From Bifidobacterium callitrichidarum (GTDB lineage Bacteria > Actinomycetota > Actinomycetes > Actinomycetales > Bifidobacteriaceae): a stretch of 64,000 bases of DNA. The DNA is taken from the NCBI RefSeq assembly GCF_003129905.1, contig NZ_QFFM01000001.1:62001-126000 (forward strand), read 5' to 3'. Position 1 is the stretch's first letter; each line of letters starts with the position of its first letter. The notes beneath the pieces are model-generated. The model had not been told where the DNA came from and made no database searches. It saw only the letters and a list, made by a program, of their open reading frames with translations. Below, in pieces: positions 17,731 through 26,857 of this stretch. The translations under genes were made by a program, and so were the position numbers.

Positions 17731-17846
17731 GATGAACTTCGTTCGCGTCTTTCTGGCTCGACTGTCGTCTCGCACATTGCCTACAAACAGTCCGCCGGAC
17801 TGTTCGCTTCACGGCAATGTCCCCTCTCTGAAGGGGAGCCAGAAAA
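17731..17846. repeat. R2/R1 composite repeat, left copy
   Basis: Runs from GATGAACTTCGTTCGC through a GACTGTCGTCTCGCACATTG segment, a hairpin AACAGTCC-GCC-GGACTGTT, to an R1-type end AGGGGAGCC. It is a near match to the reverse complement of 19340-19447, so the two copies face each other around the carbonic anhydrase and ahpC genes. Nothing coding is seen in 17607-17849. Confidence 0.75.
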
Positions 17847-17849
17847 GGA

Positions 17850-18530
17850 CTAGAAGCTCAGCACCTCGACCTTGCCGGAATCGAGCTGGTACCGCGCTCC
17901 CACAATCATGAGCTTCTCGTCCGCCAGCGCCTGCCGGATCACCTCGGAGCGATCCACCAGCGACTCGATGGTACGCGCCACATGCACGCGCTCGATGTCG
18001 TCCAGGCAGTCGAGCTCGGCCTCGCGGGCCTGCCACACGGACATGCCGGCCTGACGCAGCACGATGGAATCGGACTGGGCCAGCTGCTCATCCAGATTGT
18101 CCAGGATATCCGCGGCCTCCAACGAGCCGTCCGCCTCGGACGTGATCGACTCCATCAGCGCATCGAGCTCACGTTCGGCGGTCTCCAGCGCGCCGCAACG
18201 GCCGTGGCCGAGCACGCAGATCAGGCTCACGTGCAGCTTTTTGACCGCGTACTCCAGTGAGGCGATGACCGCATCGTCGATCATCTGGCCGGCGGTGCGC
18301 ACGGTGAACAGGTCGCCTAAACCCTGGTCGAAGATGATCTCAGGAGGCACACGCGAGTCGGAGCAGGAAAACACCGCGGCATCCGGGTTCTGCCCGTCGG
18401 TGAGCATGTGCCGGGTCTCCTTGTCCTGCCACGGGTGCTCCGCCTTACCTTCGGCGAACCGCCTATTGCCCTGCAGCATGCGGCTCCACGTGGCGTTTGC
18501 GGTGGTTTCCTGGGTGAACTCCTGAGCCAT
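17850..18530 (-). CDS. Beta-class carbonic anhydrase
   Basis: A 226-residue zinc enzyme interconverting CO2 and bicarbonate. Zinc ligands are visible as Cys56 in CSDSR, His109 and Cys112 in HGRCGAL; the Asp58-Arg60 dyad of the family is intact. GGAGGTGTC directly precedes the ATG at 18530, which rules out longer in-frame starts. It is divergent from ahpC. Bicarbonate supply could serve PEP carboxylase, encoded about 15 kb downstream, since bifidobacteria depend on that enzyme for oxaloacetate; this link is inference. Confidence 0.94.
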   Translation of the reverse strand: MAQEFTQETTANATWSRMLQGNRRFAEGKAEHPWQDKETRHMLTDGQNPDAAVFSCSDSRVPPEIIFDQGLGDLFTVRTAGQMIDDAVIASLEYAVKKLHVSLICVLGHGRCGALETAERELDALMESITSEADGSLEAADILDNLDEQLAQSDSIVLRQAGMSVWQAREAELDCLDDIERVHVARTIESLVDRSEVIRQALADEKLMIVGARYQLDSGKVEVLSF

Positions 18531-18750
18531 GACACCTCCATGTTTCGATGGTTCTTCTGCGTTCCATACTAGCCGGGACGGTGGTATCGGCTCGGCTGTG
18601 GGAGGAAGCGGCATTTTTCCCCAAGACCGCCATCGATTCCGGGGAAAAGTACCGCTGTGATAAGGCTCATAGGGAACAGCCGCCCGGCCCAAGCCCGGCG
18701 ACGTTACGATGGGAGATGGCAACGTTTCGGACGTCATGAAAGGACCGATG

Positions 18751-19314
18751 ATGACTCTTCTTCAGCACGAGCTGACCGATTTCAAGGTGCAGGCCTTCCA
18801 GAACAACGAGTTCCACGAGGTGACCAAGGAGGACGTGCTGGGCCACTGGTCCGTGTTCTTCTTCTACCCGGCCGACTTCACGTTCGTGTGCCCCACCGAG
18901 CTTGAGGACCTCGCCAACAAGTACGAGGAATTCAAGAAGATCGGCTGCGAGATCTACTCCGTGTCCTGCGACACCCATTTCGTGCACAAGGCCTGGCACG
19001 ATGCCAGCGAGAAGATCGCCAAGATTCAGTACCCGATGCTCGCCGACCCGACCGCCCTGCTGGCCCGTGACCTCGACACCTACAACGAGGCCGACGGCAT
19101 GGCCGAGCGTGGCGACTTCATCATCAACCCGGAGGGTAAGGTCGTGGCCTACGAGGTCACCAGCTCCAACGTGGGCCGCAACGCCGACGAGCTGCTGCGC
19201 CGCGTGCAGGCCTCCCAGTTCGTCTACGAGCACGGTGATCAGGTCTGCCCCGCCAACTGGACCCCGGGCGAGGAAACCATCGAGCCCAGCCTCGACCTCG
19301 TCGGCCAGCTGTGA
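18751..19314 (+). CDS. ahpC: AhpC-type peroxiredoxin
   Basis: A 187-residue typical 2-Cys peroxiredoxin that reduces hydrogen peroxide and alkyl peroxides. Peroxidatic Cys47 is in the motif FYPADFTFVCPTE and resolving Cys166 is in QVCPANW. AAAGGA precedes the ATG at 18751 by 6 bases; two other in-frame ATGs nearby are less well spaced. The downstream flavoprotein at 19647 carries the AhpF-like domain that would re-reduce it, so the two form one peroxide-reducing system, separated here by a 330-bp repeat region. Confidence 0.95.
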   Translation: MTLLQHELTDFKVQAFQNNEFHEVTKEDVLGHWSVFFFYPADFTFVCPTELEDLANKYEEFKKIGCEIYSVSCDTHFVHKAWHDASEKIAKIQYPMLADPTALLARDLDTYNEADGMAERGDFIINPEGKVVAYEVTSSNVGRNADELLRRVQASQFVYEHGDQVCPANWTPGEETIEPSLDLVGQL

Positions 19315-19339
19315 CGCATTAGGCAGACAGTCGGTTTTC

Positions 19340-19447
19340 CGGCTCCCCTCTCTGAGGACATTGCCGTGAAGCAAACAGTCCGGTGGACTGTTTGTAGGCA
19401 ATGTGCGAGACGACAGTCGAGCCAGCAGAAGGCGAACGAAGTTCGTC
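19340..19447. repeat. R2/R1 composite repeat, right copy
   Basis: The reverse complement closely matches 17731-17846: an R1-like end GGCTCCCCTCTCTGAGG, hairpin AAACAGTCC-GGT-GGACTGTTT, then a GAGACGACAGTCGAGCC segment and GCGAACGAAGTTCGTC. It follows the ahpC stop by about 25 bp and may provide its terminator. Confidence 0.75.
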
Positions 19448-19458
19448 CGTAGTTGCAG

Positions 19459-19628
19459 GATGAGCTGTCGTCACAGACGACTGAGGGATAGTCAGTTCTT
19501 TTGGCTCCCCTCTTTGAGGGGAGCTGTCGAACGAAGTGAGACTGAGGGGAGCCCCGCGATGAACTTCCGTGGTGCTCCCCTCAGTCGCTTTCAGCGACAG
19601 CTCCCCTCAAAGAGGGGAGCCAGTTTTT
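19459..19628. repeat. Cluster of R1 palindromic repeats
   Basis: Three units: a half unit (GATGAGCTGTCGTCACAGACGACTGAGGG), a complete unit beginning TTTTGGCTCCCCTCTTTGAG and its inverted partner ending AAAGAGGGGAGCCAGTTTTT. The outer arms can pair into a long stem. It sits between ahpC and the AhpF-like gene, ending 18 bp before the latter's start codon, so the message leader would be strongly structured if co-transcribed. Confidence 0.7.
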
Positions 19629-19646
19629 ACGTACCAAGGAGCTTTC

Positions 19647-21560
19647 ATGACTGAAACGCAAGACAACCTCTACGACGTCGTCGTCATCGGCGGCGGCCCG
19701 GCGGGACTTACGGCGGGCCTGTACCTCGCTCGCGCCCGCTACCGCGTGCTTATCCTCGAAAAGGACGATTTCGGCGGCCAGATCACCATCACCAACGAAG
19801 TCGTGAACTATCCGGGCGTCGGCCGCACCACCGGCCGCGCGCTCACCCAGACCATGCGCCAGCAGGCACAAGACTTCGGTGCCGAATTCCTCTCCGCCGA
19901 GGCCACCGGACTTGACGTCGAGGGCGACGTCAAGACCGTGCACACCTCCCGCGGCGACCTCAAGACCTTCGGCATCCTCATCGCCACCGGCGCATCCCCG
20001 CGTAAGCTCGGTTTCACCGGCGAGGCCGAATACGCCGGCCGTGGCGTGGCCTACTGCGCCACCTGCGACGGCGAGTTCTTCACCGGCAAGGAGGTCCTCG
20101 TCATTGGCGGCGGATTCGCCGCGGCCGAGGAATCCGTGTTCCTGACCAAGTACGCCAGCAAGGTCACGATCCTCGTGCGCGAGCCCGACTTCACCTGCGA
20201 CGCCTCCGTGGCCGCCGAGGCCAAGAACAACCCGAAGATCGAGGTGCGCTACAACACGGTTCTGGACGGCGTCACCGCAGGCCAGGGCGGTCTCAGGGAG
20301 GCCGCGGTTCGCAACGTCGAAACCGGTGAGACGACGACCTGGAAGCCGGCCGACAACGGCACGTTCGGCGTCTTCGTATTCGCCGGCTACGTGCCCGCCA
20401 CCGACCTGGTGCGCGGCGTGGTCGAGCTCGACGACCACGGCTACGTGGTCACGCACGGCTATCTCGAAACCTCCGTGCCCGGCGTGTACGCAGCCGGCGA
20501 CCTGCGCGTCAAGAACCTGCGCCAGGTGGTCACCGCCACCGCCGACGGCGCCATCGCCGCAGTGGAACTGGAGCGTTACGCCAAGCAGCTGAGCGAGAAG
20601 ACCGGCCTGGTGCCGCCGCGCCCCAACACCTCCGCCTACGAGCAGGCCGAAGCCGAGGCCGCTTCCAAGGTGGCCTCCGCCGCGAACGCCGGCACCTCGC
20701 CCGCCACCGCGCCGGCCAAGCGCAGCGCCGATGCCGCGGCCGCCGCCAAGAAGCCCGGCGAACTGTTCTCCGCCGCCATCAAGCAGCAGCTCGGCGTGGT
20801 GTTCGGCCGCATGAGCCGCCCGGCCACGCTGGTCCTGGAGCTTGACAACACTCCGCTTTCCACGGAATTGCAGGGATTCGTGGGGGAGATGGTTGCGCTG
20901 TCCGGTGGCAAGCTGAACTCCGTGGCCGTGGACGCCGCGGGACTCGTCACCGCCATCGACGGCGAGTCCGCGCCGGCTTCGCTGGTCGTCGGCGAACCGT
21001 TGGAGGTCACGCTGCCGGAATCCGGCGACGGTGACGCTACGGCCCTGCCTGTCTACGGTTCCCTTGACGACTCCGGTCGCGCCGAGTTCAATCCGGCCGG
21101 CGTGCTGCCGTTGGCCCGCCCGGCCGTGCGCATCTGCCTGCCGGCTGACGGCGATGACGGCAAGCTGACCTTCAGCGGCCTGGCCTTCCACGGGGTGCCC
21201 TCCGGCCACGAATTCAACTCATTCGTGCTGGGCCTCTACAACGCGGCCGGCCCCGGCCAGCCGCTCGGCGACGACCTCAAGGAACGCATCGCGGCCATCA
21301 AGGAGCCGATGAACGTCATGATTCTGGTCTCCCTGACCTGCACGATGTGCCCCGAGACCGTGCTCTCCGCCCAGCGCATCGCCTCGCTCAACCCGGCCGT
21401 GCGCGCCGAGGCGTACGACGTCTCGCACTTCCCGGAGCTCAGGGACCAGTACGGCGCGATGAGCGTGCCCTGCATCGTCATCGACAAGGCCGACGGTGCC
21501 CAAACCGTCGAATTCGGCAAGAAGAACATCCCCCAGATGCTCGACCTGCTGGGTGCGTAG
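19647..21560 (+). CDS. Thioredoxin-reductase/AhpF-like flavoprotein with C-terminal thioredoxin-fold part
   Basis: A 637-residue flavoprotein. Residues about 10-320 are a thioredoxin reductase: FAD motif GGGPAGLTAGLYLARA, redox pair Cys137-Cys140 in YCATCDGEFF, NAD(P) motif VIGGGFAAAEE, and AAGDLR near the end. An Ala/Lys-rich linker leads to a C-terminal double thioredoxin-fold region ending with Cys565-Cys568 in LTCTMCPETV and SVPCIVID. That last region resembles the AhpF N-terminal domain, here placed at the other end of the chain. AAGGAGC precedes the ATG at 19647. It probably transfers electrons from NAD(P)H to AhpC, encoded upstream. Confidence 0.88.
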   Translation: MTETQDNLYDVVVIGGGPAGLTAGLYLARARYRVLILEKDDFGGQITITNEVVNYPGVGRTTGRALTQTMRQQAQDFGAEFLSAEATGLDVEGDVKTVHTSRGDLKTFGILIATGASPRKLGFTGEAEYAGRGVAYCATCDGEFFTGKEVLVIGGGFAAAEESVFLTKYASKVTILVREPDFTCDASVAAEAKNNPKIEVRYNTVLDGVTAGQGGLREAAVRNVETGETTTWKPADNGTFGVFVFAGYVPATDLVRGVVELDDHGYVVTHGYLETSVPGVYAAGDLRVKNLRQVVTATADGAIAAVELERYAKQLSEKTGLVPPRPNTSAYEQAEAEAASKVASAANAGTSPATAPAKRSADAAAAAKKPGELFSAAIKQQLGVVFGRMSRPATLVLELDNTPLSTELQGFVGEMVALSGGKLNSVAVDAAGLVTAIDGESAPASLVVGEPLEVTLPESGDGDATALPVYGSLDDSGRAEFNPAGVLPLARPAVRICLPADGDDGKLTFSGLAFHGVPSGHEFNSFVLGLYNAAGPGQPLGDDLKERIAAIKEPMNVMILVSLTCTMCPETVLSAQRIASLNPAVRAEAYDVSHFPELRDQYGAMSVPCIVIDKADGAQTVEFGKKNIPQMLDLLGA

Positions 21561-21582
21561 CCGAAGACTATGGAAACGTTTT

Positions 21583-21703
21583 GCTCTGTTAAACCAAGAT
21601 TGACATGGCCCTTATTCTTGGCTCCCCTTGTCAGGGGAGCTGGCGGCGAAGCCGACTGAGGGGTAGTCCAATGGGGCCATGTCAATCTTGGTTTAACAGA
21701 GCC
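21583..21703. mobile_element. MITE copy 2
   Basis: An element of about 121 bp with the same terminal repeats as copies 1 and 3 (left end GCTCTGTTAAACCAAGATT, right end inverted) and an R1 core in the opposite orientation to copy 1. The 8-bp direct repeat AACGTTTT occurs at 21575-21582 and 21704-21711; the left copy takes the place of the first TIR base. It lies 3' of the AhpF-like gene and 115 bp from the end of the convergent beta-galactosidase gene. Confidence 0.85.
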
Positions 21704-21817
21704 AACGTTTTTCGATGGAAACAGGCCGGCCGATTCTTGGATGGAGGATTGGCCGACCTTTGACATTGATCAGGCTAGGAAACTCACGGGTTCATCGGAT
21801 GGGCATCACCTGGCCTT

Positions 21818-24800
21818 TCACTGTTCCGGGACGATCGCGACGTGGTAGGCGTGGGTGGTGATACCGTCCTCGGAGGTGACGATCACCTGGGCCTCGTCGC
21901 TCGCGGCCGCGGCGTTCACCACGGTCACCGCGGCGTTGCCGTCGCCGGGCAACGCCTGGATTTCGGGCGTCTCGCCGGCTGGCACGGCCACCGTATAGTG
22001 CTCGACCGCGGGATCGAAGCCAGCCACTTCCTTGCCGTTCGCCAACAGACCGGCGATCACGGCCTCACCGTGCTGGGCGGGGATGCGGGCGTCGCCACGC
22101 ACCTCGGTGATGGCCACATTCGAGCCCTTGGCGGACATGAACGTGATCCTGATGCGGGACGTGCGCACCATGTCGAAGCTGTAGGTGATCTCGTCGCCGC
22201 GCGACGACATGGACGAGCCGGGCTTGTCGCCCACGGTGGCGTACACCCAGGCCGCATCGTTGGTCTGCTCGACCGGATGCGAGGCCGCGGATAGTCCACG
22301 CACCGGCTGCCAGGAGCCATCGGCCTCCAAATACTCCACGCCCACGGACTCCGGCAGCGCCACGCCCTCGCCGTCAAGGCAGTAGTAGACGGTGAAGGAG
22401 TTGAGCATGAACGGCGTCTCCTCGCCATAACCGAAGCGGTACTCCAGCCAGGCGGTGCGTGACGGATCGCCGAACGTGGACCAACGGTTCTTCAGGTTGT
22501 AGCCCACGCGCGGCGTGTAGGACACGATGCCGTCCATGAGCAGCGAGGCGTCCTCCTGGGCCTTCGGATCCGGGTTGGTGTAGGAGGCGCGCACCTGCGG
22601 GTACACGTCGTTGCGGTAGGAGAACAGGTCGCGGTTCTGCACGTAGTCGTCGGTCACGCGCACATGGGCGATGGCCTTCTCCTCCAGGCCGTCCACCGTG
22701 CCGAGCAGCGTGAACGTGCCGGCACTGCGGTACAGCGAGGCCGCGGGCCTGTCCCAGGTCACCGCGCGCTGCTCCTTGGCGCCGTCGGACCAGTAGACGG
22801 TCACTTCCGGCGCGGTCTCACCCACCTGCGGCTCGATGCCGGTGATGGTGGCCAGGGAGACGGTCTGCACGGCCAGCACCTTCACCACATGCACGGTGAC
22901 GCTCACGTCCAGATCAAGGCGGGCGATGTGTCCCTGCACGCTCACCTCACCAGCCTGGGCGTAGGCCTCGGCGGGCACCGCGTCCCACTCGACCGGCAGC
23001 GGTGCGTCCACGCCGTGATCGAAGCTCGCGCTCGCGCTCGTGGGCAGCTCCGGCACGGTGCCGGCCACGGTACGTACGGCGGGCACCACGGCCCCGGTCG
23101 CCCGCTTCGGCGCCGCACCTTCGGTAACGGTCACGATGGCCGGCGCGCTGGTCTTGGCCACGCCGCCGTACGTCACGGTGGCGCTCACGCTCGCCGTACC
23201 GGACAGTCGGCCGGTGACGACGCCGCTACCGTCCACGCCGGCCACGGATTCATGGCTGGAGGAGAACGTCACGACGGCCTCGCTGCCCCCACCCAGGTCG
23301 ATGGCGGCACCGGTCTCGTCCGTGGCATTCACGGTGAGCCGCGCGGTTTCGTCCGCGCCCACGGTGACGGCGCGGTGCAGCACGGTGCGATTGGCGGAAT
23401 CGAAGGCGACGGCCTGTCCGTCCACCGTCACGCTGGCCAATTCGGTGGTGTCGTGGGCGAGGGATTCGGCGCCCTCGACACCGGCCGGATCGACCACGCG
23501 CACGCTGGCGGTCACGGGCAGGCCGTAGCCCTCGACGGTACCGTCCACCGTCACGGTGCCCGGGGTCCAGGAGGCGGCTTCGCCGCCGGTAGTCCAGTCG
23601 ACCGGTGCGTCCACGCTGCTGCCGTCATCGAAGATGACCATGGCGTGGGCCGGCAGCGCAGGTACGGTACCGGCCGCGGAAGCCAGGGAAACCGGGCGCG
23701 CGGCGACCGGATGGGTCACGGTGACGGTGGCACTGACCGGCAGCCCCGCGGCCTTGCCGGTGACGGTGAACGACTGAGCGCCGGACTTGGCCTCGGCTGC
23801 GGCCACGGCGTCCAGCAGGTCGGTAGTGGTCCATTCGACCGGCACTTCGGCGCGGGTGTTGTCCGCGAGCAGAGCGGTCACGGTCCGCGGCAGCGCCGGG
23901 GTCTCGCCGGCCCGCACGCGCACGGCCACATCGCGCACCTCTAGCACGCCGTTGCCTTGGTTCCCCTTGTCAGGGAAGCTGGAACGGCGAGCGACCGGGA
24001 CGGGGAATGTTTGATCTTGGCTCCCCTTGTCAGGGGAGCTGGCCTGCGCAGCAGGGCTGAGGGGTAGTCCGGCGTTATGAGCCTTATCGGCTGTGGACTC
24101 GGTCACGAACACGTTCACGGTATCTGAGCGCAGGCCCTTGGCGGTGGCGGTCACGCGAATCGGCTTGCCGGAGCCGTCCGAGGCCACGATGGCGAGCACC
24201 TTGCCGGAGTACGCGGAGTGCACGGGCGACTGCAGCGGCTCGGTGTTGGCCTGATAGCCGTTGTCGGTGCCGAGCAGACGGCCGTGTTCCACGTGAAACG
24301 TCAGCTCGTCGTTCGCGCGGGGCACGATCACGCCGGCATCGTCGATCACGTCCGCTTCGATGAAGCTCAGGTCATGGCCATTGTCATCGATGACGTGACG
24401 ATCCGGGATCAGCCTGATGCCGGCCGGCGCGCCCGCGGTGGTGATGGCGTCGTGCGCGACCTCGTTGCCGGCCTTGTCGTACGCGACGACTTCGACCGTG
24501 CCCGGCTCGAACGGCACCTCCCACTGCAGGGTCAGCTGCTTGGGCTCGTTGCCGTCCTTCTGGTAGCGGTACTCGAACGGCTTGTCCGCATACTTGTTGT
24601 TGAGGTGGAAGGTGGCCTGGTGCGACTCGAACTCGCGCCTGCCCAGCGAGCGGCCGTTGAGGAACAGCTCGGCGGAGGCGGCGTTGGTGTACGCCCAGAC
24701 GGCCACGGATTCGCCCTCATCCCAGTTCCAATGCGGCAGCAGATGCACCATCGGGGCGTCGTCCGGGTCGGTCCACAACGCCTTGTAGAGCCACCACGGG

Positions 24801-26707
24801 TTCTTCGGGAAGCCGGCCGTGTCCACCATGCCGTAGTAGGAGCGCAACGGGGCCAGCACGGTGCCGTCGGACTCGGGCATGTCCGGCTTGTTCCAGTAGA
24901 AGTTGGAGATGTACGGGGCCGGCTCGCCAATGTAGTCGAAGCCGGTCCACGCGAACTCGCCGACGTTGAACGGCAGGTTCACGAGACGGCCGAACGCGAT
25001 GTCGAGCGGGTAGCCGCGGTTCGTGGTGACGTTGTAGTCGGAGATCTCGTAGGTGTCCTCCCTCCACGGCTGGCGGCCCTTGGCGAACGGGTAGTCGCGG
25101 CCGCGCAGTTGCCATTCGTCCGTGAGGATCGTCGGATGCACGTAGAAGCCGCGGCACGGCGTGCAGTTGCCGGATTCGGAGTTGAGGATTACGTCGTTCG
25201 GGTGCTTCTCATGCACCTTCTCCATCTGGTCGCGGTTGATGTAGGAGTAGCCGCGCACGTCCATCTGCTCGTGGATTTTGTTGCCGATGCCGTCGATGCC
25301 CTTGGACAGGTAGGAGGCGTCGTTCACGGAGTTCGGACGGGTCGGGTCGAGCAGGTGGCAGCGGCGGGTCAGGTCGGCGGCGATCGGGATTTCGCTTTCC
25401 TGCCAGGCCACCTCGTTGCCCATGCCCCACATGAACACGGCCGGCTCGTTGCGGTCGCGCAGGATCATGGCGGCCAGATCCTCGGGGTAGTCCTGGGCGA
25501 AATAGTTGGAGTAGTCGTTGCGGTTCTTCGGGGCGGTCCACATGTCCGTGAGCTCCTCGAGCAGCAGGAAGCCCATGCGGCTGCACTCCTCGGCCCACAC
25601 CTTCGAGCAGGGGTTGTGCGAGGTGCGGATGGCGTTCACGCCGGCGTCCTTCAGGATCTCCAGCTGGCGGACCACGGCGCGACGGTAGGTGGCGGCACCC
25701 AGCGCACCCAGGTCATGGTGCATGCACATGCCCAGGGCACGCATGTTCACACCGTTAAGAAACAGGCCGCGGGCCGGGTCGAGGGTGATCCAGCGCAGGC
25801 CGAAGCGGGTTTCGGTGGCGTCCACGGCCTTGCCGTCCACGAGCACGGTGGTGCGCAGCGTGTACTGGTACGGGTCGGCGGTGCTCCACAGATGCGGCTC
25901 GGTCACGGACAGCGTGGTCTCGAAACGATTCGTGGCCTCGGCGGCGTCGTAGGCCGCGGCTGCCTCGGTGGTGTCCGGGGTACCGGCCGGCACGGTCACG
26001 CCGTCCTCGCCCGCGGCCACAACCACACCGTTGGCGTCGAGGATCTCCTGGCGCAGTTCGATGGCCGCGTCGGAGGCGGTGCCGTTGGCCACGATGGTGG
26101 AGACAAGCACGGTGGCACGGCCGTCCTTGACGTCCTGCTCCAGGCTCGGGGTGGTGATCTGCGTGCCGAAACGGGCCACATGCACCGGGTCGGCCACGGT
26201 CAGGGTCACGTCGCGGTAGAGGCCGGCGCCGGCGTACCAGCGGGAGCTCGGCTCCTCGTTGACGGTCCTGACGGTGAGCACGTTGGACTCGCCGGGCTTG
26301 ATTCTGCCAGTCAGATCGACGGCGAAGCTCGTGTAGCCGTAGTGGTGCTCGGCCACCTTCTCGCCGTTGAGCCAGACCTCGGCGCGGTCCATGGCACCGT
26401 CGAAGTCGAGGGTCACGTACTTGCCGGCGAGCGATTCGGGGGCGGTGAAGGTCTTGCGGTACCAGCCCTCGCCCACTTTGAGATAGCCCACGGTGGCGCG
26501 GGCGTTGCGTGAGAAGCGGCCCTCGACGCCGTAGTCGTGGGGGAGGGTCACCTCGCGCCAGTCGGAATCGTCGTATCCTGGGCGTTCGGCGCCGTTCGGG
26601 GTGCCGCGGAAGAACCGCCAACCTTGGTCGAAGTTGTTGCTGCGTGCGGTCAGGTCGGCGTTGCCGTCGGTTTCCGGGCGGGCTTCCGGACGGGTGGATG
26701 TTGTCAT
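21818..26707 (-). CDS. Very large GH2 beta-galactosidase with multiple Ig-like domains
   Basis: A 1629-residue glycoside hydrolase family 2 enzyme. In order: sugar-binding jelly roll (about 20-180), Ig-like domain, TIM barrel with acid/base Glu432 in MWGMGNEVAWQ and likely nucleophile Glu511 in ILNSESGN, EFAWTGFDYIGEPAPY, a DUF4982-like domain, a bacterial Ig-like domain, then about five Big_4-like repeats (recurring TVPALP/SLASAAGTV and VEWDA/VDWTT motifs), a discoidin-like module near 1360-1510 and a C-terminal beta domain. No signal peptide or LPxTG is seen, odd for such surface-type modules. GGAGGTC precedes the ATG at 26707. Residues about 880-918 come from an inserted repeat. Confidence 0.9.
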   Translation of the reverse strand: MTTSTRPEARPETDGNADLTARSNNFDQGWRFFRGTPNGAERPGYDDSDWREVTLPHDYGVEGRFSRNARATVGYLKVGEGWYRKTFTAPESLAGKYVTLDFDGAMDRAEVWLNGEKVAEHHYGYTSFAVDLTGRIKPGESNVLTVRTVNEEPSSRWYAGAGLYRDVTLTVADPVHVARFGTQITTPSLEQDVKDGRATVLVSTIVANGTASDAAIELRQEILDANGVVVAAGEDGVTVPAGTPDTTEAAAAYDAAEATNRFETTLSVTEPHLWSTADPYQYTLRTTVLVDGKAVDATETRFGLRWITLDPARGLFLNGVNMRALGMCMHHDLGALGAATYRRAVVRQLEILKDAGVNAIRTSHNPCSKVWAEECSRMGFLLLEELTDMWTAPKNRNDYSNYFAQDYPEDLAAMILRDRNEPAVFMWGMGNEVAWQESEIPIAADLTRRCHLLDPTRPNSVNDASYLSKGIDGIGNKIHEQMDVRGYSYINRDQMEKVHEKHPNDVILNSESGNCTPCRGFYVHPTILTDEWQLRGRDYPFAKGRQPWREDTYEISDYNVTTNRGYPLDIAFGRLVNLPFNVGEFAWTGFDYIGEPAPYISNFYWNKPDMPESDGTVLAPLRSYYGMVDTAGFPKNPWWLYKALWTDPDDAPMVHLLPHWNWDEGESVAVWAYTNAASAELFLNGRSLGRREFESHQATFHLNNKYADKPFEYRYQKDGNEPKQLTLQWEVPFEPGTVEVVAYDKAGNEVAHDAITTAGAPAGIRLIPDRHVIDDNGHDLSFIEADVIDDAGVIVPRANDELTFHVEHGRLLGTDNGYQANTEPLQSPVHSAYSGKVLAIVASDGSGKPIRVTATAKGLRSDTVNVFVTESTADKAHNAGLPLSPAAQASSPDKGSQDQTFPVPVARRSSFPDKGNQGNGVLEVRDVAVRVRAGETPALPRTVTALLADNTRAEVPVEWTTTDLLDAVAAAEAKSGAQSFTVTGKAAGLPVSATVTVTHPVAARPVSLASAAGTVPALPAHAMVIFDDGSSVDAPVDWTTGGEAASWTPGTVTVDGTVEGYGLPVTASVRVVDPAGVEGAESLAHDTTELASVTVDGQAVAFDSANRTVLHRAVTVGADETARLTVNATDETGAAIDLGGGSEAVVTFSSSHESVAGVDGSGVVTGRLSGTASVSATVTYGGVAKTSAPAIVTVTEGAAPKRATGAVVPAVRTVAGTVPELPTSASASFDHGVDAPLPVEWDAVPAEAYAQAGEVSVQGHIARLDLDVSVTVHVVKVLAVQTVSLATITGIEPQVGETAPEVTVYWSDGAKEQRAVTWDRPAASLYRSAGTFTLLGTVDGLEEKAIAHVRVTDDYVQNRDLFSYRNDVYPQVRASYTNPDPKAQEDASLLMDGIVSYTPRVGYNLKNRWSTFGDPSRTAWLEYRFGYGEETPFMLNSFTVYYCLDGEGVALPESVGVEYLEADGSWQPVRGLSAASHPVEQTNDAAWVYATVGDKPGSSMSSRGDEITYSFDMVRTSRIRITFMSAKGSNVAITEVRGDARIPAQHGEAVIAGLLANGKEVAGFDPAVEHYTVAVPAGETPEIQALPGDGNAAVTVVNAAAASDEAQVIVTSEDGITTHAYHVAIVPEQ
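23955..24070. repeat. R1 repeat pair absorbed in frame into the GH2 gene
   Basis: Two inverted-type units, TTGGTTCCCCTTGTCAGGGA and TTGGCTCCCCTTGTCAGGGG followed by GGGCTGAGGGGTAGTCC, lie inside the beta-galactosidase coding sequence. They match the MITE cores elsewhere in the window. They add no stop and encode the low-complexity segments SSFPDKGNQGNG and ASSPDKGSQDQ between two Ig-like domains. Confidence 0.85.
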
Positions 26708-26857
26708 CGTAAAGACCTCCATGGCTTTTGGATGATGTGGGGTTGTGGCAGGGCGGGTGCGCCCGACGTCGGGTGCACCAATCGAAGTTGTGGCCGCGGG
26801 CTTCTTCTCGGGGAGGGGAGATGCGGCGATTCATCGTTGACGAAAACCAGCATAGCA

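Noticed and set aside
21842-26512. Long plus-strand frames opposite the GH2 gene (up to 764 codons, His/Val/Gly-rich)
   Set aside because: Mirror frames of a high-GC gene with strong third-position GC bias; composition is unnatural and no start sites are supported.
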